Origin: Jiangella ureilytica
GTDB taxonomy: Bacteria > Actinomycetota > Actinomycetes > Jiangellales > Jiangellaceae
Assembly: GCF_004348545.1 (NCBI RefSeq)
Contig: NZ_SMKL01000001.1
Location: forward strand, 124,001-188,000
Reading direction: 5' to 3'
Length of the DNA: 64,000 nucleotides
Shown here: positions 11,232 to 19,978 of the stretch, piece after piece
How the letters are laid out: every line of letters begins with the position of its first letter
Position numbering within the stretch: position 1 is the first letter of the stretch
The notes under the pieces: generated by a model
What the model saw: only the letters and a program-made list of their open reading frames with translations
Told to the model about the DNA's origin: nothing
The model's database searches: none
Program-made: the position numbers and the translations under genes

Positions 11232-12005
11232 GTGGGACGGGCGCTGCGCGGGCTGCCCTACCGGTGGTACGCGCGGCGGCTGTCCGCCCGGCTGCGGGCG
11301 GCCGGGCCCGGCGCGCTGCCGCGGCACGTGGCCGTCGCCATGGACGGCAATCGCCGCTGGGCCCGTCAGGCCGGCTACGCCGATCCCACCATCGGGCACC
11401 GGTTCGGCGCCGAGCACGTCGACGAGCTGCTGACCTGGTGCGCCGCCATCGGGATCGGCCACGTGACGGTGTACGTGGCGTCGTCGGACAACCTGCGCAA
11501 GCGCTCGTCCGACGAGGTCGGCCACCTCATGCGCATGGTCGAGGAGGTCGTCGCGACGCGGCTGGCCTCGCCGTCGCACCGGTGGCGGCTGCACGTCGCG
11601 GGGCGGCTCGACGAGCTGCCCGACTCCACGCGTGACGCGCTGAAGCTGGCGGTCTCGTCGACGGCCGGGCGGTCTGAGGGGCTGGAGCTGACGGTGGCCA
11701 TCGGCTACGACGGCCGCCAGGAGATCGTCGATGCCGTCCGCTCCTACCTCGACGACGGCGGCTCGGCCGACGACCTGACGCCGGACGACATCGCCCGGCA
11801 CCTGTACACGCGCGGGCAGCCGGCGCCCGACCTCGTCATCCGCACGAGCGGCGAGCAGCGGCTGTCCGGCTTCCTGATCTGGCAGGCCGCCCACGCCGAG
11901 CTGTACTTCTGCGACGCCTACTGGCCCGGCTTCCGCCAGGTCGACTTCCTCCGCGCGCTGCGCACCTACGCCCGGCGCAAGGCGGCGGGCATGGTCGACG
12001 CGTAG
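11232..12005 (+). CDS. Z-isoprenyl diphosphate synthase (UPP synthase family)
   Basis: This cis-prenyltransferase condenses isopentenyl diphosphate onto an allylic primer to make Z,polyprenyl diphosphates used as cell-envelope carriers. The diphosphate-binding motif HVAVAMDGNRRWAR lies at about residues 32-45. The C-terminal family signature is DLVIRTSGEQRLSGFLIWQA followed by ELYFCDAYWP. At 257 aa it is nearer the short-chain Z-farnesyl type (Rv1086-like) than a full UppS, but chain length cannot be read with certainty. The GTG start is seven bases after the M16 stop, so cotranscription is likely. It is the last gene before the accessory region. Confidence 0.88.
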   Translation: MGRALRGLPYRWYARRLSARLRAAGPGALPRHVAVAMDGNRRWARQAGYADPTIGHRFGAEHVDELLTWCAAIGIGHVTVYVASSDNLRKRSSDEVGHLMRMVEEVVATRLASPSHRWRLHVAGRLDELPDSTRDALKLAVSSTAGRSEGLELTVAIGYDGRQEIVDAVRSYLDDGGSADDLTPDDIARHLYTRGQPAPDLVIRTSGEQRLSGFLIWQAAHAELYFCDAYWPGFRQVDFLRALRTYARRKAAGMVDA

Positions 12006-12010
12006 GCGGC

Positions 12011-12863
12011 TTCAGGAGGGCGGGGGCCCGATCCTCTGCCTGCGCTCGGGGCGGGTGCGCGCTGGCGCACCGGCAAGGGGCTGCTCATGTGTACTGCGTG
12101 TGGGCGGCAGGTGTCGGTGACGGCGGGCACGATCTTCCACCGGACCCGTACGCCGTTGGCGACGTGGTTCGCCGCGATCTGGTTCGTCACGTCGCAGAAG
12201 GACGGCGTGTCCGCCTGGGTCTGCAGCGGGTGCCGGGGTTCGGTTCGTACGAGACCGCGCTGGCTGCACAAGCTGCGTCGGGCGATGGTCCGGCCCGACC
12301 GGGACCGGCTGTCCGGGACCGGTTGTCCGGGACCGTCGAGGTCGACGAGGTGATGGTCGGCGGCGTCGACGTAGGTACCGCCGGCGCGGGCGGGGACACG
12401 GTCCCGGTCATGGTCGCGGTCGAGCGCAGCGACGGCCAGCGGCTGGGGCGCATGCGTGCTCGGATCGTCACTGCGCCGGGCAGCTTGCAGCTGGTCACCC
12501 CTTCGCCACCGGCGTCGTCGAGCCCGGCTCGACCATCCACACCGACGGTGCCCGAGGGCTGCGTCGGCTGGCCGACATGGGCTACACCCACCACGACACC
12601 ACCGGCTACAACGCCGCCGACCGGTCGGCCGTGCTGCCGGGAGTGCACCTGATCGCGTCGCTGCTCAAGCGCTGGATCGCCGGCACGCTGCACCATCGCG
12701 TCAGCACCGAGCACCTGTGCTACCACCTCGACGAGTACACCTTCCGGTTCAACCGCCGCACCGCCCGCAAGCGGGGCTCGCTGTTCTACCGGCTCCTCCA
12801 GCAAGCCGTCGCCACCGACCCCCACCCGCTACATGACCTGCAACGACCCGGAGACCCCGGATG
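12011..12863 (+). pseudogene. IS1595-family transposase remnant, frameshifted
   Basis: Pieces of one DDE-type transposase are spread over all three forward frames. The zinc-ribbon region CTACGRQVSVTAGTIFHRTR starts near 12090. VEVDEVMVGGVDVG, with the first catalytic Asp, is near 12340. HTDGARGLRRLADMGYTHHD, with the second Asp, is near 12540. The C-terminal HLIASLLKRWIAGTLHHR is near 12650. At least two frameshifts separate them; one coincides with a 14-base tandem duplication around 12308-12335. The N-terminal coding part is mostly missing. The right end (12832-12863) recurs at 15935 and 17067. The element cannot transpose on its own. Confidence 0.8.
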
Positions 12864-13938
12864 GTGACACCGGCGTCATGGTGCGGGCACGCCCGAGGTT
12901 GAGGGAGCGGTGGTGCGAGGGTGTGGTGCCATACCGGTTCACGAAGGCCTGCCGGAGTGCTTCGGTCGATCCGAAGCCGCAGCGTGCCGCTACTCTCGTG
13001 ATCGGCAGCGAGGTGGTCGCCAGCAGGTGTGCGGCCGCTTCCGTTCGAGCATTCCGGACGAAGCGGGCGGGCGTCACGCCCAGGTTGGCCAGGAAGATCC
13101 GGGTGAGGTGCCGCGTGCTCACGCCGGCTACGCGGGCCAAGGCGGCGGCTGTGAGGTCGGAGTCCAGGTGTGTGGTCACGTGCTGTTCGATCTTGCGCGC
13201 CAGTTCGTTCTCGGTGCGAGGCGCGGCGGTGTACATGCTGATCTGCGCCTGGTTCCCGGGTCGCTGTAGGTAGGTGACCAGGGCTCTGGCGACCTGCCGG
13301 GCGAGATCCAGGCCGTGGTCCTCCTCGATGAAGGCCAGCATGAGATCCAGGGCACTGGTGACGCCTGCGGCGGTGGCGATGTGGCCATCGCGGATGTAGA
13401 TGGGGTCGGGGTCCACGGCGACAGTCGGGAAGTGGGTCGCCAGGTCCTGCGCGACGGCCCAGTGTGTCGTGCCGCGCCTTCCGTCCAGCAGGCCGGCGGC
13501 AGCGAGAACGAACGCGCCGGTGCAGACCGAGGCGATGCGTCGGCTCTCCCGCGCCAACCGGCGCACGTGGCCGACGATGTGCGGATCGTTGGCCGCGCGT
13601 CCGCTGCCGACGCCTCCCACGACGATCAGAGTGTCCAACGGTCCGCGCGTGCCTTGCAGCGACCGCTGGCTGGCCACGGTGAGCCCTGGACTGCGGCGCT
13701 GGAAGGTGAGGCCCGAGCTGCAGGTGATCGGCTCGCCGTCCGCGCTGACGACGGTGACCTGATACGGGGCGCCTGATCCCAGCGCGTTCGCCATGCCGAG
13801 GGTCGCGGTGACACAGGCGAGGTCGAGCAACTCGGTGTCGGCATAGCCGACGACGACGACCGACCGCCCATCCATGCCGCGAGGGTAGTCAGATGCGACC
13901 AGCATCCCAAACTTTCGGACACGTCCGCCGTCGGTCAT
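12829..13938 (-). CDS. GlxA-type regulator: DJ-1/PfpI domain plus AraC helix-turn-helix
   Basis: This is a 369-residue regulator. The N-terminal DJ-1/PfpI-like domain runs from VVVVGYADTELLDLACVTAT to about residue 210 and includes the elbow SVCTGAFVLAAAGLLDGRRGTTHW. The AraC DNA-binding domain is C-terminal (LTAALARVAGVSTRHLTRIF and ITRVAARCGFGSTEALRQAF). ATG at 13938 has GGAAAAG upstream; ATG at 13875 (MDGRSVVVVG) matches family N-termini better. The last ten residues (SGVSGSLQVM) and the stop codon lie in the end of the adjacent IS1595 remnant, so the native C-terminus was probably replaced. It is divergent from the ABC operon at 14020, a plausible target. Confidence 0.85.
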   Translation of the reverse strand: MTDGGRVRKFGMLVASDYPRGMDGRSVVVVGYADTELLDLACVTATLGMANALGSGAPYQVTVVSADGEPITCSSGLTFQRRSPGLTVASQRSLQGTRGPLDTLIVVGGVGSGRAANDPHIVGHVRRLARESRRIASVCTGAFVLAAAGLLDGRRGTTHWAVAQDLATHFPTVAVDPDPIYIRDGHIATAAGVTSALDLMLAFIEEDHGLDLARQVARALVTYLQRPGNQAQISMYTAAPRTENELARKIEQHVTTHLDSDLTAAALARVAGVSTRHLTRIFLANLGVTPARFVRNARTEAAAHLLATTSLPITRVAARCGFGSTEALRQAFVNRYGTTPSHHRSLNLGRARTMTPVSPSGVSGSLQVM

Positions 13939-14019
13939 GGGCTTTTCCGCTCGGCGCGGACATCGTGGGTCCCGGGTCGCCGCTACCCCTGCGGCGCACG
14001 TGAGTCGTCAGGAGGACAT

Positions 14020-14937
14020 GTGGCCGAATTGGCCCTCGATGTCCTCGATCTGCGGTGCAGCTACGGAGCGTTCGAGGCCGTACGCGGGGTGTCGTTCCAG
14101 GTCGCCTCCGGTGAGCTGTTCGCGTTGCTCGGCACGAACGGCGCGGGCAAGACCACCACGATCGAGGTGTTGGAGGGCCTGCAATCCGCCGCCGCCGGAC
14201 GCGTCCGGGTGCTGGGAAGGGATCCGCGCCGCGATCGCCGTGCGCTGCGCCGCCACACCGGCGTGATGTTGCAGGACGGCGGGCTGACCGGGCAACTGAC
14301 CGTGCGAGAGAGCGTCCAGGTGTGGCGCGGGCTCACCCACCGTCCGCGGACAACCGACGAGGTGCTCGACCTAGTCGGATTGTCGCCCCGGTCCGGAGTC
14401 GCCGTCGAGCAGCTCTCCGGTGGCGAACGCCGCCGCCTGGAGCTGGCGCTCGCGGTGCTCGGCCGGCCCCAGTTGCTGTTCCTCGACGAACCGACCACGG
14501 GAATGGACCCGGCCTCGCGGCGCACGACCTGGGACGTGATCCGCCGGCTGCGCAGCGACGGGACCACTGTCTTGCTCACGACGCACTATCTGGACGAGGC
14601 GGAGGCGCTCGCCGACCGGGTGGCGATCATGCACGCGGGGCGGATCGCCACCATCGGAACACCGGATGACGTGGTGACGGTCCTGCCCGCGAGGATCAGT
14701 TTCCTCGAGCCCACCGGACTGCGTCCGCCGGAGCTGCCGCACGCGACGGTCGCGATCGACGAAGGCCGCGTGGGCTACCAGTCCTCCGACGTGCAGGTGG
14801 ATCTCGCGTACCTCCTGGACTGGGCCCGCGATCACGGGGTGACGCTACGCGGGCTGACGGCAAGATCGGCGTCGCTCGAAGATGTACTTCTCGACATCGC
14901 CGCCAACCACACAGCCGCCGACAAGGCACATCAATGA
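14020..14937 (+). CDS. ABC-2 type exporter, ATP-binding subunit
   Basis: This 305-residue ATPase would power export by the permease encoded next. The Walker A motif is GTNGAGKTTT (residues 38-47), the Q-loop region GVMLQDGGL, the signature LSGGERRRLELA, Walker B LLFLDEPTTGMDP and the H-loop TTHYLDEA. A C-terminal domain of about 80 residues is typical of DrrA/CcmA-like exporters. GTG at 14020 has GGAGG four bases upstream; the nearby ATG at 14018 is out of frame. Its stop overlaps the permease start (ATGA). Divergent orientation to the AraC-type gene suggests regulation by it. The substrate is unknown. Confidence 0.92.
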   Translation: MAELALDVLDLRCSYGAFEAVRGVSFQVASGELFALLGTNGAGKTTTIEVLEGLQSAAAGRVRVLGRDPRRDRRALRRHTGVMLQDGGLTGQLTVRESVQVWRGLTHRPRTTDEVLDLVGLSPRSGVAVEQLSGGERRRLELALAVLGRPQLLFLDEPTTGMDPASRRTTWDVIRRLRSDGTTVLLTTHYLDEAEALADRVAIMHAGRIATIGTPDDVVTVLPARISFLEPTGLRPPELPHATVAIDEGRVGYQSSDVQVDLAYLLDWARDHGVTLRGLTARSASLEDVLLDIAANHTAADKAHQ

Positions 14938-15734
14938 CCGCGACCCAGCTCGAGTCCGGGATATGGCGACAGCTCTGCGCCCTGTTCGGGATGGAACTGC
15001 TGCTGCTTCGCCGGAACATGGCCGCGGCGGTGCTGGTCGTGGTCCTACCGCTGGTCGTGGGTGTGCTCATACTGGGTGTGGACCAGGTCGCGGTGGGTGA
15101 CGAACGAGCCGGTGCGGAGCGGATCGCGAGGGCTCTGGGCATGATCGTGGCGATCTTCGTCCATCACCACCTCGTGACGGTCTACGCCTCTCGCCGACAG
15201 GAACTCGTGTTGAAACGCCTCCGCGCCGGCCTGCCGGCCGACGCGACGATCATCGCCGGCGCCGCGAGCACGGTCACCGTGATCTATCTCGCCCAGACGG
15301 TCCTGCTCGGGGCTTACGCGGTTCTGGTTCTGCGATTCCCCGTGCCGCTCAACCCGGTCTCGATCCTGCTGGCCGTATTGCTGGCTGCCGGCCTGATGAC
15401 CACTATCGCGGCGGTGGTGTCCGCGGTGACGCGAAGCTCGGAGGCGGCCATGATGACCACCTTCCCGACCGTGGCGTTCTTCCTCGCGACTCCCGGTGTG
15501 CTGGCCCCATACGGCGCGTTTCCCGACTCGTTCGAGACGGTGATGTGGTGGTTCTCGCCGCTCGGGCCGTTCGGTGAGGTTGTGCGCATCGGCTGGCTCG
15601 GCGCCGAGAACGGTGCAGGGCTCCTCGACAGCCTCATCCACACGCTTCCTGGACTGGCCGTCATGTCCGCCTGGCTGGTGCTGACCGCTCTAGCCGTCAC
15701 CCGCTTCTTCCGATGGGAGCCCCGGCACAAATGA
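14934..15734 (+). CDS. ABC-2 type exporter, permease subunit
   Basis: This is a 266-residue integral membrane protein with about six hydrophobic segments. The first is AAAVLVVVLPLVVGVLILGV and the last GLAVMSAWLVLTALAVTRFF. A conserved cytoplasmic region, RRQELVLKRLRAGLP, matches the coupling segment of ABC-2 permeases. It starts inside the ATPase stop codon, so the two subunits are translationally coupled and presumably form a (2+2) exporter. A short basic tail, RWEPRHK, ends the protein. The substrate is not inferable. Confidence 0.85.
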   Translation: MTATQLESGIWRQLCALFGMELLLLRRNMAAAVLVVVLPLVVGVLILGVDQVAVGDERAGAERIARALGMIVAIFVHHHLVTVYASRRQELVLKRLRAGLPADATIIAGAASTVTVIYLAQTVLLGAYAVLVLRFPVPLNPVSILLAVLLAAGLMTTIAAVVSAVTRSSEAAMMTTFPTVAFFLATPGVLAPYGAFPDSFETVMWWFSPLGPFGEVVRIGWLGAENGAGLLDSLIHTLPGLAVMSAWLVLTALAVTRFFRWEPRHK

Positions 15735-15934
15735 CGAGGCCACGCGCACAAGCAAGTCACGACCACGCTCTTTCCCTCACGGCCCGAACGCCGAGCCGGA
15801 GTTCGAGCTGGTCTCAGGGGCTACGAGCTATCTCGTGCGGCGCCCCGCTAAGGGCGGCTTCATCAGGGAGGATGCGGATCGCGGCATCCGGCGCGCAGCA
15901 TCCGCACCCGGATCTGATCGGCCCGTGACTGCCC

Positions 15935-15966
15935 CACCTGCAACGACCCCGCGACCCCGGATGATG
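15935..15966. repeat. Isolated copy of the IS1595 remnant end
   Basis: CACCTGCAACGACC at 15935 and the following bases through ACCCCGGATG repeat the right end of the transposase remnants at 12832 and 17067, with two differences. It lies in the 356-base gap between the ABC permease and the reductase gene. Nothing else in this gap looks like a gene; a small hairpin GCGGCT-ATGA-AGCCGC is at 16025-16040. Confidence 0.65.
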
Positions 15967-16090
15967 ACTTGGAAGGTCACGATGAGCTCCGGGCACCCCG
16001 GCGGTCGGTGAGGAGAAGCATGAAGCGGCTATGAAGCCGCCTCGTGTTCGCTCGGCCCGTCCACACTCACCCACGACAGGAGACCCGATC

Positions 16091-16699
16091 ATGTCCCGCT
16101 CCGTGCTCTACATGTCCATGTCGCTCGACGGCTTCATCACCGGTCCCGATGACGGCCCGGACAACGGCCTCGGAACCGGAGGCGAACAGCTGCACGCCTG
16201 GCTGTTCGACGGCGACCACGAGGCCCGCGGTGGCGTCGGACTCCCAGTCATCCGCACCAGCGCGGCCAGCCTCCCAGTGGCCCAGGAGATGCTGGCCACC
16301 GGCGCCGTGCTGACGGGAAAGCGCACGTTCGACGCGGCCGGCGGCTGGGGCGGCGGCCACCACAACGGCGTCCACATCGAGGTGTTCACCCGCTCCGAGC
16401 CGGTAGCCGACGCCATCCAGGGCCCCAACATCCACTACGCCACCGACGGCATCGAGGCGGCCATGGCGCGGGCCAAAGCCGCGGCCGGCGACAGAGACGT
16501 GCTGGTGCACGGGGCGACGACAGCGCAGCTGGCACTGCAGGCCGGGGTGCTGGACGAACTCGAGATCCACCAGGTCCCCGTCCTGCTCGGCGGCGGCCGG
16601 TCACTCTTCGGCACGCTGGGCTCACCCCGCCAGCTCGACCTCGTCCGCGTCGTCGACGCCCCAGGCGTCACACACCTGCGATACCGCGTGGCCGGCTGA
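16091..16699 (+). CDS. RibD C-terminal / dihydrofolate reductase-fold protein
   Basis: This 202-residue protein has the DHFR-like fold of the RibD C-terminal family. The N-terminal strand SVLYMSMSLDGFITGPDDGP and the C-terminal DELEIHQVPVLLGGGRSLFG are diagnostic, and VLVHGATTAQLALQAG is the NADPH-binding region. Members reduce small heterocycles, and many are of unknown substrate. ATG at 16091 has AGGAG eight bases upstream. It stands alone between remnants of an IS1595 element and is probably an accessory gene. An operon partner is not apparent. Confidence 0.88.
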   Translation: MSRSVLYMSMSLDGFITGPDDGPDNGLGTGGEQLHAWLFDGDHEARGGVGLPVIRTSAASLPVAQEMLATGAVLTGKRTFDAAGGWGGGHHNGVHIEVFTRSEPVADAIQGPNIHYATDGIEAAMARAKAAAGDRDVLVHGATTAQLALQAGVLDELEIHQVPVLLGGGRSLFGTLGSPRQLDLVRVVDAPGVTHLRYRVAG

Positions 16700-16787
16700 G
16701 CACGCCGGTCGCCGTCGCCGTCCCGGATCGAATCGACGACGCAGGCGAGCCGACTCGCGCATCGCCCGGGCCGGTCGGCGGCCGTGA

Positions 16788-16841
16788 CTTGACTTGAGCA
16801 GACATGCAGGACATGCGATCTGCATATCTGCTCACGTCAAG
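16788..16841. repeat. Near-perfect 22 bp inverted repeat
   Basis: Arms at 16788-16809 and 16820-16841 are reverse complements over 22 bases with two mismatches, separated by ten bases (GACATGCGAT). Each arm contains AGCAGAYATGCAG. The same 13-mer recurs at 18389. It sits 89 bases after the reductase stop and 52 bases before an IS1595 fragment. It could be a terminator, a protein-binding site or the end of a mobile element. Confidence 0.7.
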
Positions 16842-16892
16842 AACAAGGCCGGCGTGAGCGGTGATCATGAACGCCGCCATCCGGTGGCGGGC

Positions 16893-17098
16893 GTCGACTA
16901 CCCGGGTACCTTTCAGGAGCTGCTGGCCTGACTCCCGGACAACCGGGCGTGCCTGGAGTATCTGGAGCGGCTGCGCTGGCCGGACGGGTTCGTCTGCCCG
17001 CGCTCGGGGCGGGTGCGGGCTGGCGCACCGGCAAGGGGCTGCTCATGTGTACTGCGTGCGGGCGGGCATGACCTGCAACGACCCGGAGACCCCGGATG
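16893..17098 (+). mobile_element. Internally deleted IS1595 derivative
   Basis: The fragment encodes a transposase N-terminus, VDYPGTFQELLA-stop-LPDNRACLEYLERLRWPDGFVCPRSG. It carries an in-frame TGA where the family has Trp. It then runs into 66 bases (17000-17065) almost identical to 12042-12107. Immediately after, it jumps to the IS right end (17067-17098). The centre of the transposase is absent, as in a MITE-like deletion product. The same right end is found at 12832-12863. It cannot encode an active transposase. Confidence 0.75.
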
Positions 17099-17234
17099 TT
17101 GAGAGACGCGCGTGTCGCTGAAAAGTCGCTTCACGACGCCATTCAGTGGGGGCATCTCGTATGCCCTTCGGAGAGCGCGGGTGATGTGCGCTGGACATAC
17201 ATTGAACCAATCACGCGCTCGTTGAGACCATGGG

Positions 17235-18272
17235 ATGGTGAGGGGTCGCGCGCGTGCAGGGGTGATCGCCGGTGTCGTTGGCCTGGCGTTCTGGTTCCTG
17301 CGCGGAGGCCCGAAGCTCCCACCCGGTGCGACGGCCATCATCGAGCGCGTGTCGAGGAGCGACGTGGCGCATGTCGTCGACGGCGAGACGGGGTACGCGG
17401 ACTCGGAGGGAGTCCGCATCTGGTACGAGAGCATCGCCGCGGAGGGATCCGAGAAGGGGGTTGTGCTGCTCAACGTCTCCATGGGGGGCGACTCGCTGTT
17501 CTGGCCTCCGGGCTTCCTTCGCGGTCTCACCTGCGCCGGGTACCGGGTGATCCGCTTCGACCAGCGCGGCACCGGCGCCTCTGACTGGTTGCCGGACTGG
17601 AGTCGGAAGCAGCCGTACTCCCTGCTCGACATGGCCGCCGATGCGGTTGCCGTGCTCGACGCGCAGCAGGTGGCGAAAGCCCACGTCATCGGTCTCTCGC
17701 TGGGTGGGTTCGTCGCCCAGGAGATCGCGATCGGCTATCCCGATCGCGTGGCATCTCTCACCCTGATGTCGACGGCGGCCGATCCGACGGACAAGAGCCT
17801 CCCCGGGATGCGCATCGGACCGATGCTGCGAGCGGGTCTCATGGGACTGCCTCTTCTGCGATATCGGCTCTTGGGCGGTGAGAAGAATCTGGTCAGAGAG
17901 CGAGTCGCCAAGATGATCAGCGTCAACGGCGCCGGAGGCGTGGACATCGAGGAGCTGGCCGAGCTCGTCCTGTACGACCTGCGGTACCGGCGCGGCATCA
18001 ACCTGCGCGCCATCGTCCAGCATCAGGTCGCGGTCACGATCACTCGCTCTCGGTATGCGCTGCTGGGCGGCATCCGGGCCCCGACCCTGGTCGTCCACGG
18101 AACAGCCGACACGTTCATTCCGATCGAGCACGCTCACAAGCTTGTCGACCTGATCCCCGCGGCGAAGGGCCTCTGGCTCGACGGAGTGGACCACCACCAA
18201 TTCCCGTACCCGGACATGCCCACGGTCACGCGGGCGATCGTCTCTCACCTCGACAGCGCCCCAGACTCATGA
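17235..18272 (+). CDS. Membrane-anchored alpha/beta hydrolase
   Basis: This is a 345-residue alpha/beta-hydrolase-fold enzyme. A hydrophobic N-terminal segment (about residues 8-24, AGVIAGVVGLAFWFLRG) suggests a membrane anchor or signal. The nucleophile elbow is GLSLGG, the oxyanion strand is VVLLNVSMGGD, and FDQRGTGASDW is the usual early motif. The likely acid is in VVHGTADTFIPIEH and the likely histidine in DHHQFPYPD. Codon usage is less GC-extreme than in the core genes. The substrate is unknown (esterase, lactonase or epoxide-type hydrolysis are all possible). It is isolated on its strand, with the decarboxylase gene converging from the right. Confidence 0.85.
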   Translation: MVRGRARAGVIAGVVGLAFWFLRGGPKLPPGATAIIERVSRSDVAHVVDGETGYADSEGVRIWYESIAAEGSEKGVVLLNVSMGGDSLFWPPGFLRGLTCAGYRVIRFDQRGTGASDWLPDWSRKQPYSLLDMAADAVAVLDAQQVAKAHVIGLSLGGFVAQEIAIGYPDRVASLTLMSTAADPTDKSLPGMRIGPMLRAGLMGLPLLRYRLLGGEKNLVRERVAKMISVNGAGGVDIEELAELVLYDLRYRRGINLRAIVQHQVAVTITRSRYALLGGIRAPTLVVHGTADTFIPIEHAHKLVDLIPAAKGLWLDGVDHHQFPYPDMPTVTRAIVSHLDSAPDS

Positions 18273-18388
18273 CAGCTCCGGTGAGACGGACTGTCCTCGG
18301 CCGCGACACCGCCTCCGCAGTGATGTGCTTGACACCGCTCCCGGGGGCGGCGTGGACGATCAACGCTCAGTGAGCCCGCTATGACCCA

Positions 18389-18401
18389 AGCAGATATGCA
18401 G
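18389..18401. repeat. Second location of the AGCAGATATGCAG motif
   Basis: AGCAGATATGCAG occurs here and, exactly, as the complement within the right arm of the inverted repeat at 16820-16841. Flanking bases are also similar: AACGTGCGAA here, GACATGCGAT at 16810. It lies in the 165-base gap between two convergent genes. The shared block suggests a common binding site or a decayed mobile-element end. Confidence 0.5.
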
Positions 18402-18437
18402 AACGTGCGAATGTCTTACCGGCAGCCACCGACAGGG

Positions 18438-19925
18438 TCAGTTCGGCGGGGGCGAGCCCTCCGCGTGCAGCCGCCGGCCATGGGTGACCACCTCGTCGAC
18501 GAGGGCCTCGACGTGCGCGGCCTCGGTCCGGTAGCTGATGAGGCAGGCCCGGATCGCGTACCGGCCGCGGATGACGGCGTTCGACGGGTAGACCTTGCCG
18601 GCTCGCTGGACGGCATAGAGGATCCGCTCGTTGAGGTCGTCGAGATGCGCGTCGTCGTGTTCGCCGGGCGGGACGTAGCGGAAGCAGACGATCGACAGCT
18701 CGGGGTCGGCCAGCGCCTCGAGCTCGTCGTGCGCGCCGACCAGGTGGTGCAGCCAGGAGGCCAGCTCGACGTCGTGGCGGATGCGCCGGGCGGTCGCGTC
18801 CCAGCCCTGCGCCAGCAGCGAGACCCAGACCGGCAGCGCGTCGAACGGCCGCGTGAACTGCGGCGTCCACTGGTAGCGCAGCACCATCTCGCTGAGCACT
18901 TCGGCGTCGAGCTTGGTGTAGTCGGGCTGCAGCGTGAACGCGGCGACGTGCCGGGCCGGGTCGCGGAACAGGACGAGGCTGGCCGAGATCGGGATGTTCA
19001 TCCACTTGTGCGGGTCGCACGTGACGGAGTCCGCGCGGGCGATCCCGGCGAACCGCGGCTTCAGCTCGTCGACCATCGCGGCCGGCCCGCCGTACGCGGC
19101 GTCGACGTGGAACCAGCAGCCGTACCGCTCGGCGACGTCGGCCAGGTCGGACAGCGGGTCGATGGCGCCCATCTCGGTCGTCCCGGCGGTGCCCACGACG
19201 CAGAGCGGCGTGACGCCGTCGGCGATGTCGCGCTCGATGGCCGCCTCGACGGCGGACGCCTGCAGCCGGAACCGGTCGTCCGTCGGCACCCGGCGCACGG
19301 CCGCCGTCCCCAGCCCCAGCAGGTCCGCGGCCCGGTCGACGGTCTCGTGCACGTCGTCGGACGCGTAGACGGCCAGCCGCGGGCCGGCGCTGACGCCGTC
19401 GCGCCGCACGTCCCACCCGCAGAGCGAGTCGCGTGCGACGGCGAGCGCCATGAGGTTGGCGGTGGCGCCGCCGGTGACGAACGCCCCCGACGTCTCCGGC
19501 GGCAGGCCGAGCCGGTCGGCGAACCAGGCCAAGACGTGGTTCTCGATCTCCGTGGCGGCGGGGCCGAGCGGCCAGCCGCCCAGGTTCTGGTTGATGCCGG
19601 CCGCCAGCAGCGCCGCCGGCGCGCCCGGGACCGTGCCGGCGCCGGTGATGTAGGCCATGAAGCCGCCGTGCCCGGTCTGGGTGCCGTAGTCCATGACGAC
19701 GGTGCGCAGGTGGTCGAGCAGCTCGTCGTCGCTCAGCGGCTTCTCCGGCACCTCGCGGCCGTCGATGACGGCGGCGCGGGTCTCGGCCGGGGTGTGCGGG
19801 TGCGTGACCGGGAGCTCCGGCAGCCGCCGCAGGTACTCCGTCCACAGCTCCAGCGTGGCCTGGCCGAACTCGGCGGCGCGATCGGGAGACCAGTCGAGGT
19901 CGGTGAGGGGTTCGGGTCGCTCCAT
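18438..19925 (-). CDS. PLP-dependent group II amino acid decarboxylase
   Basis: This 495-residue protein belongs to the glutamate/aromatic-L-amino-acid decarboxylase family. The PLP-binding lysine is in VTCDPHKWMN (about Lys307), the substrate/PLP region WFHVDAAYGG precedes it, and TSGAFVTGGATANLMAL is the phosphate-binding segment. It converts an amino acid to its amine in the cytoplasm. Aromatic amino acids, 2,4-diaminobutyrate and others are possible substrates, and sequence alone does not decide. It is a single gene with no transporter beside it. trmL lies 53 bases upstream on the same strand. Confidence 0.9.
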   Translation of the reverse strand: MERPEPLTDLDWSPDRAAEFGQATLELWTEYLRRLPELPVTHPHTPAETRAAVIDGREVPEKPLSDDELLDHLRTVVMDYGTQTGHGGFMAYITGAGTVPGAPAALLAAGINQNLGGWPLGPAATEIENHVLAWFADRLGLPPETSGAFVTGGATANLMALAVARDSLCGWDVRRDGVSAGPRLAVYASDDVHETVDRAADLLGLGTAAVRRVPTDDRFRLQASAVEAAIERDIADGVTPLCVVGTAGTTEMGAIDPLSDLADVAERYGCWFHVDAAYGGPAAMVDELKPRFAGIARADSVTCDPHKWMNIPISASLVLFRDPARHVAAFTLQPDYTKLDAEVLSEMVLRYQWTPQFTRPFDALPVWVSLLAQGWDATARRIRHDVELASWLHHLVGAHDELEALADPELSIVCFRYVPPGEHDDAHLDDLNERILYAVQRAGKVYPSNAVIRGRYAIRACLISYRTEAAHVEALVDEVVTHGRRLHAEGSPPPN

Positions 19926-19978
19926 GGGCAGGACGGTACTCCGCGGGCGTGTGACGGTCCGGGTGATCGCGGGCCGAC

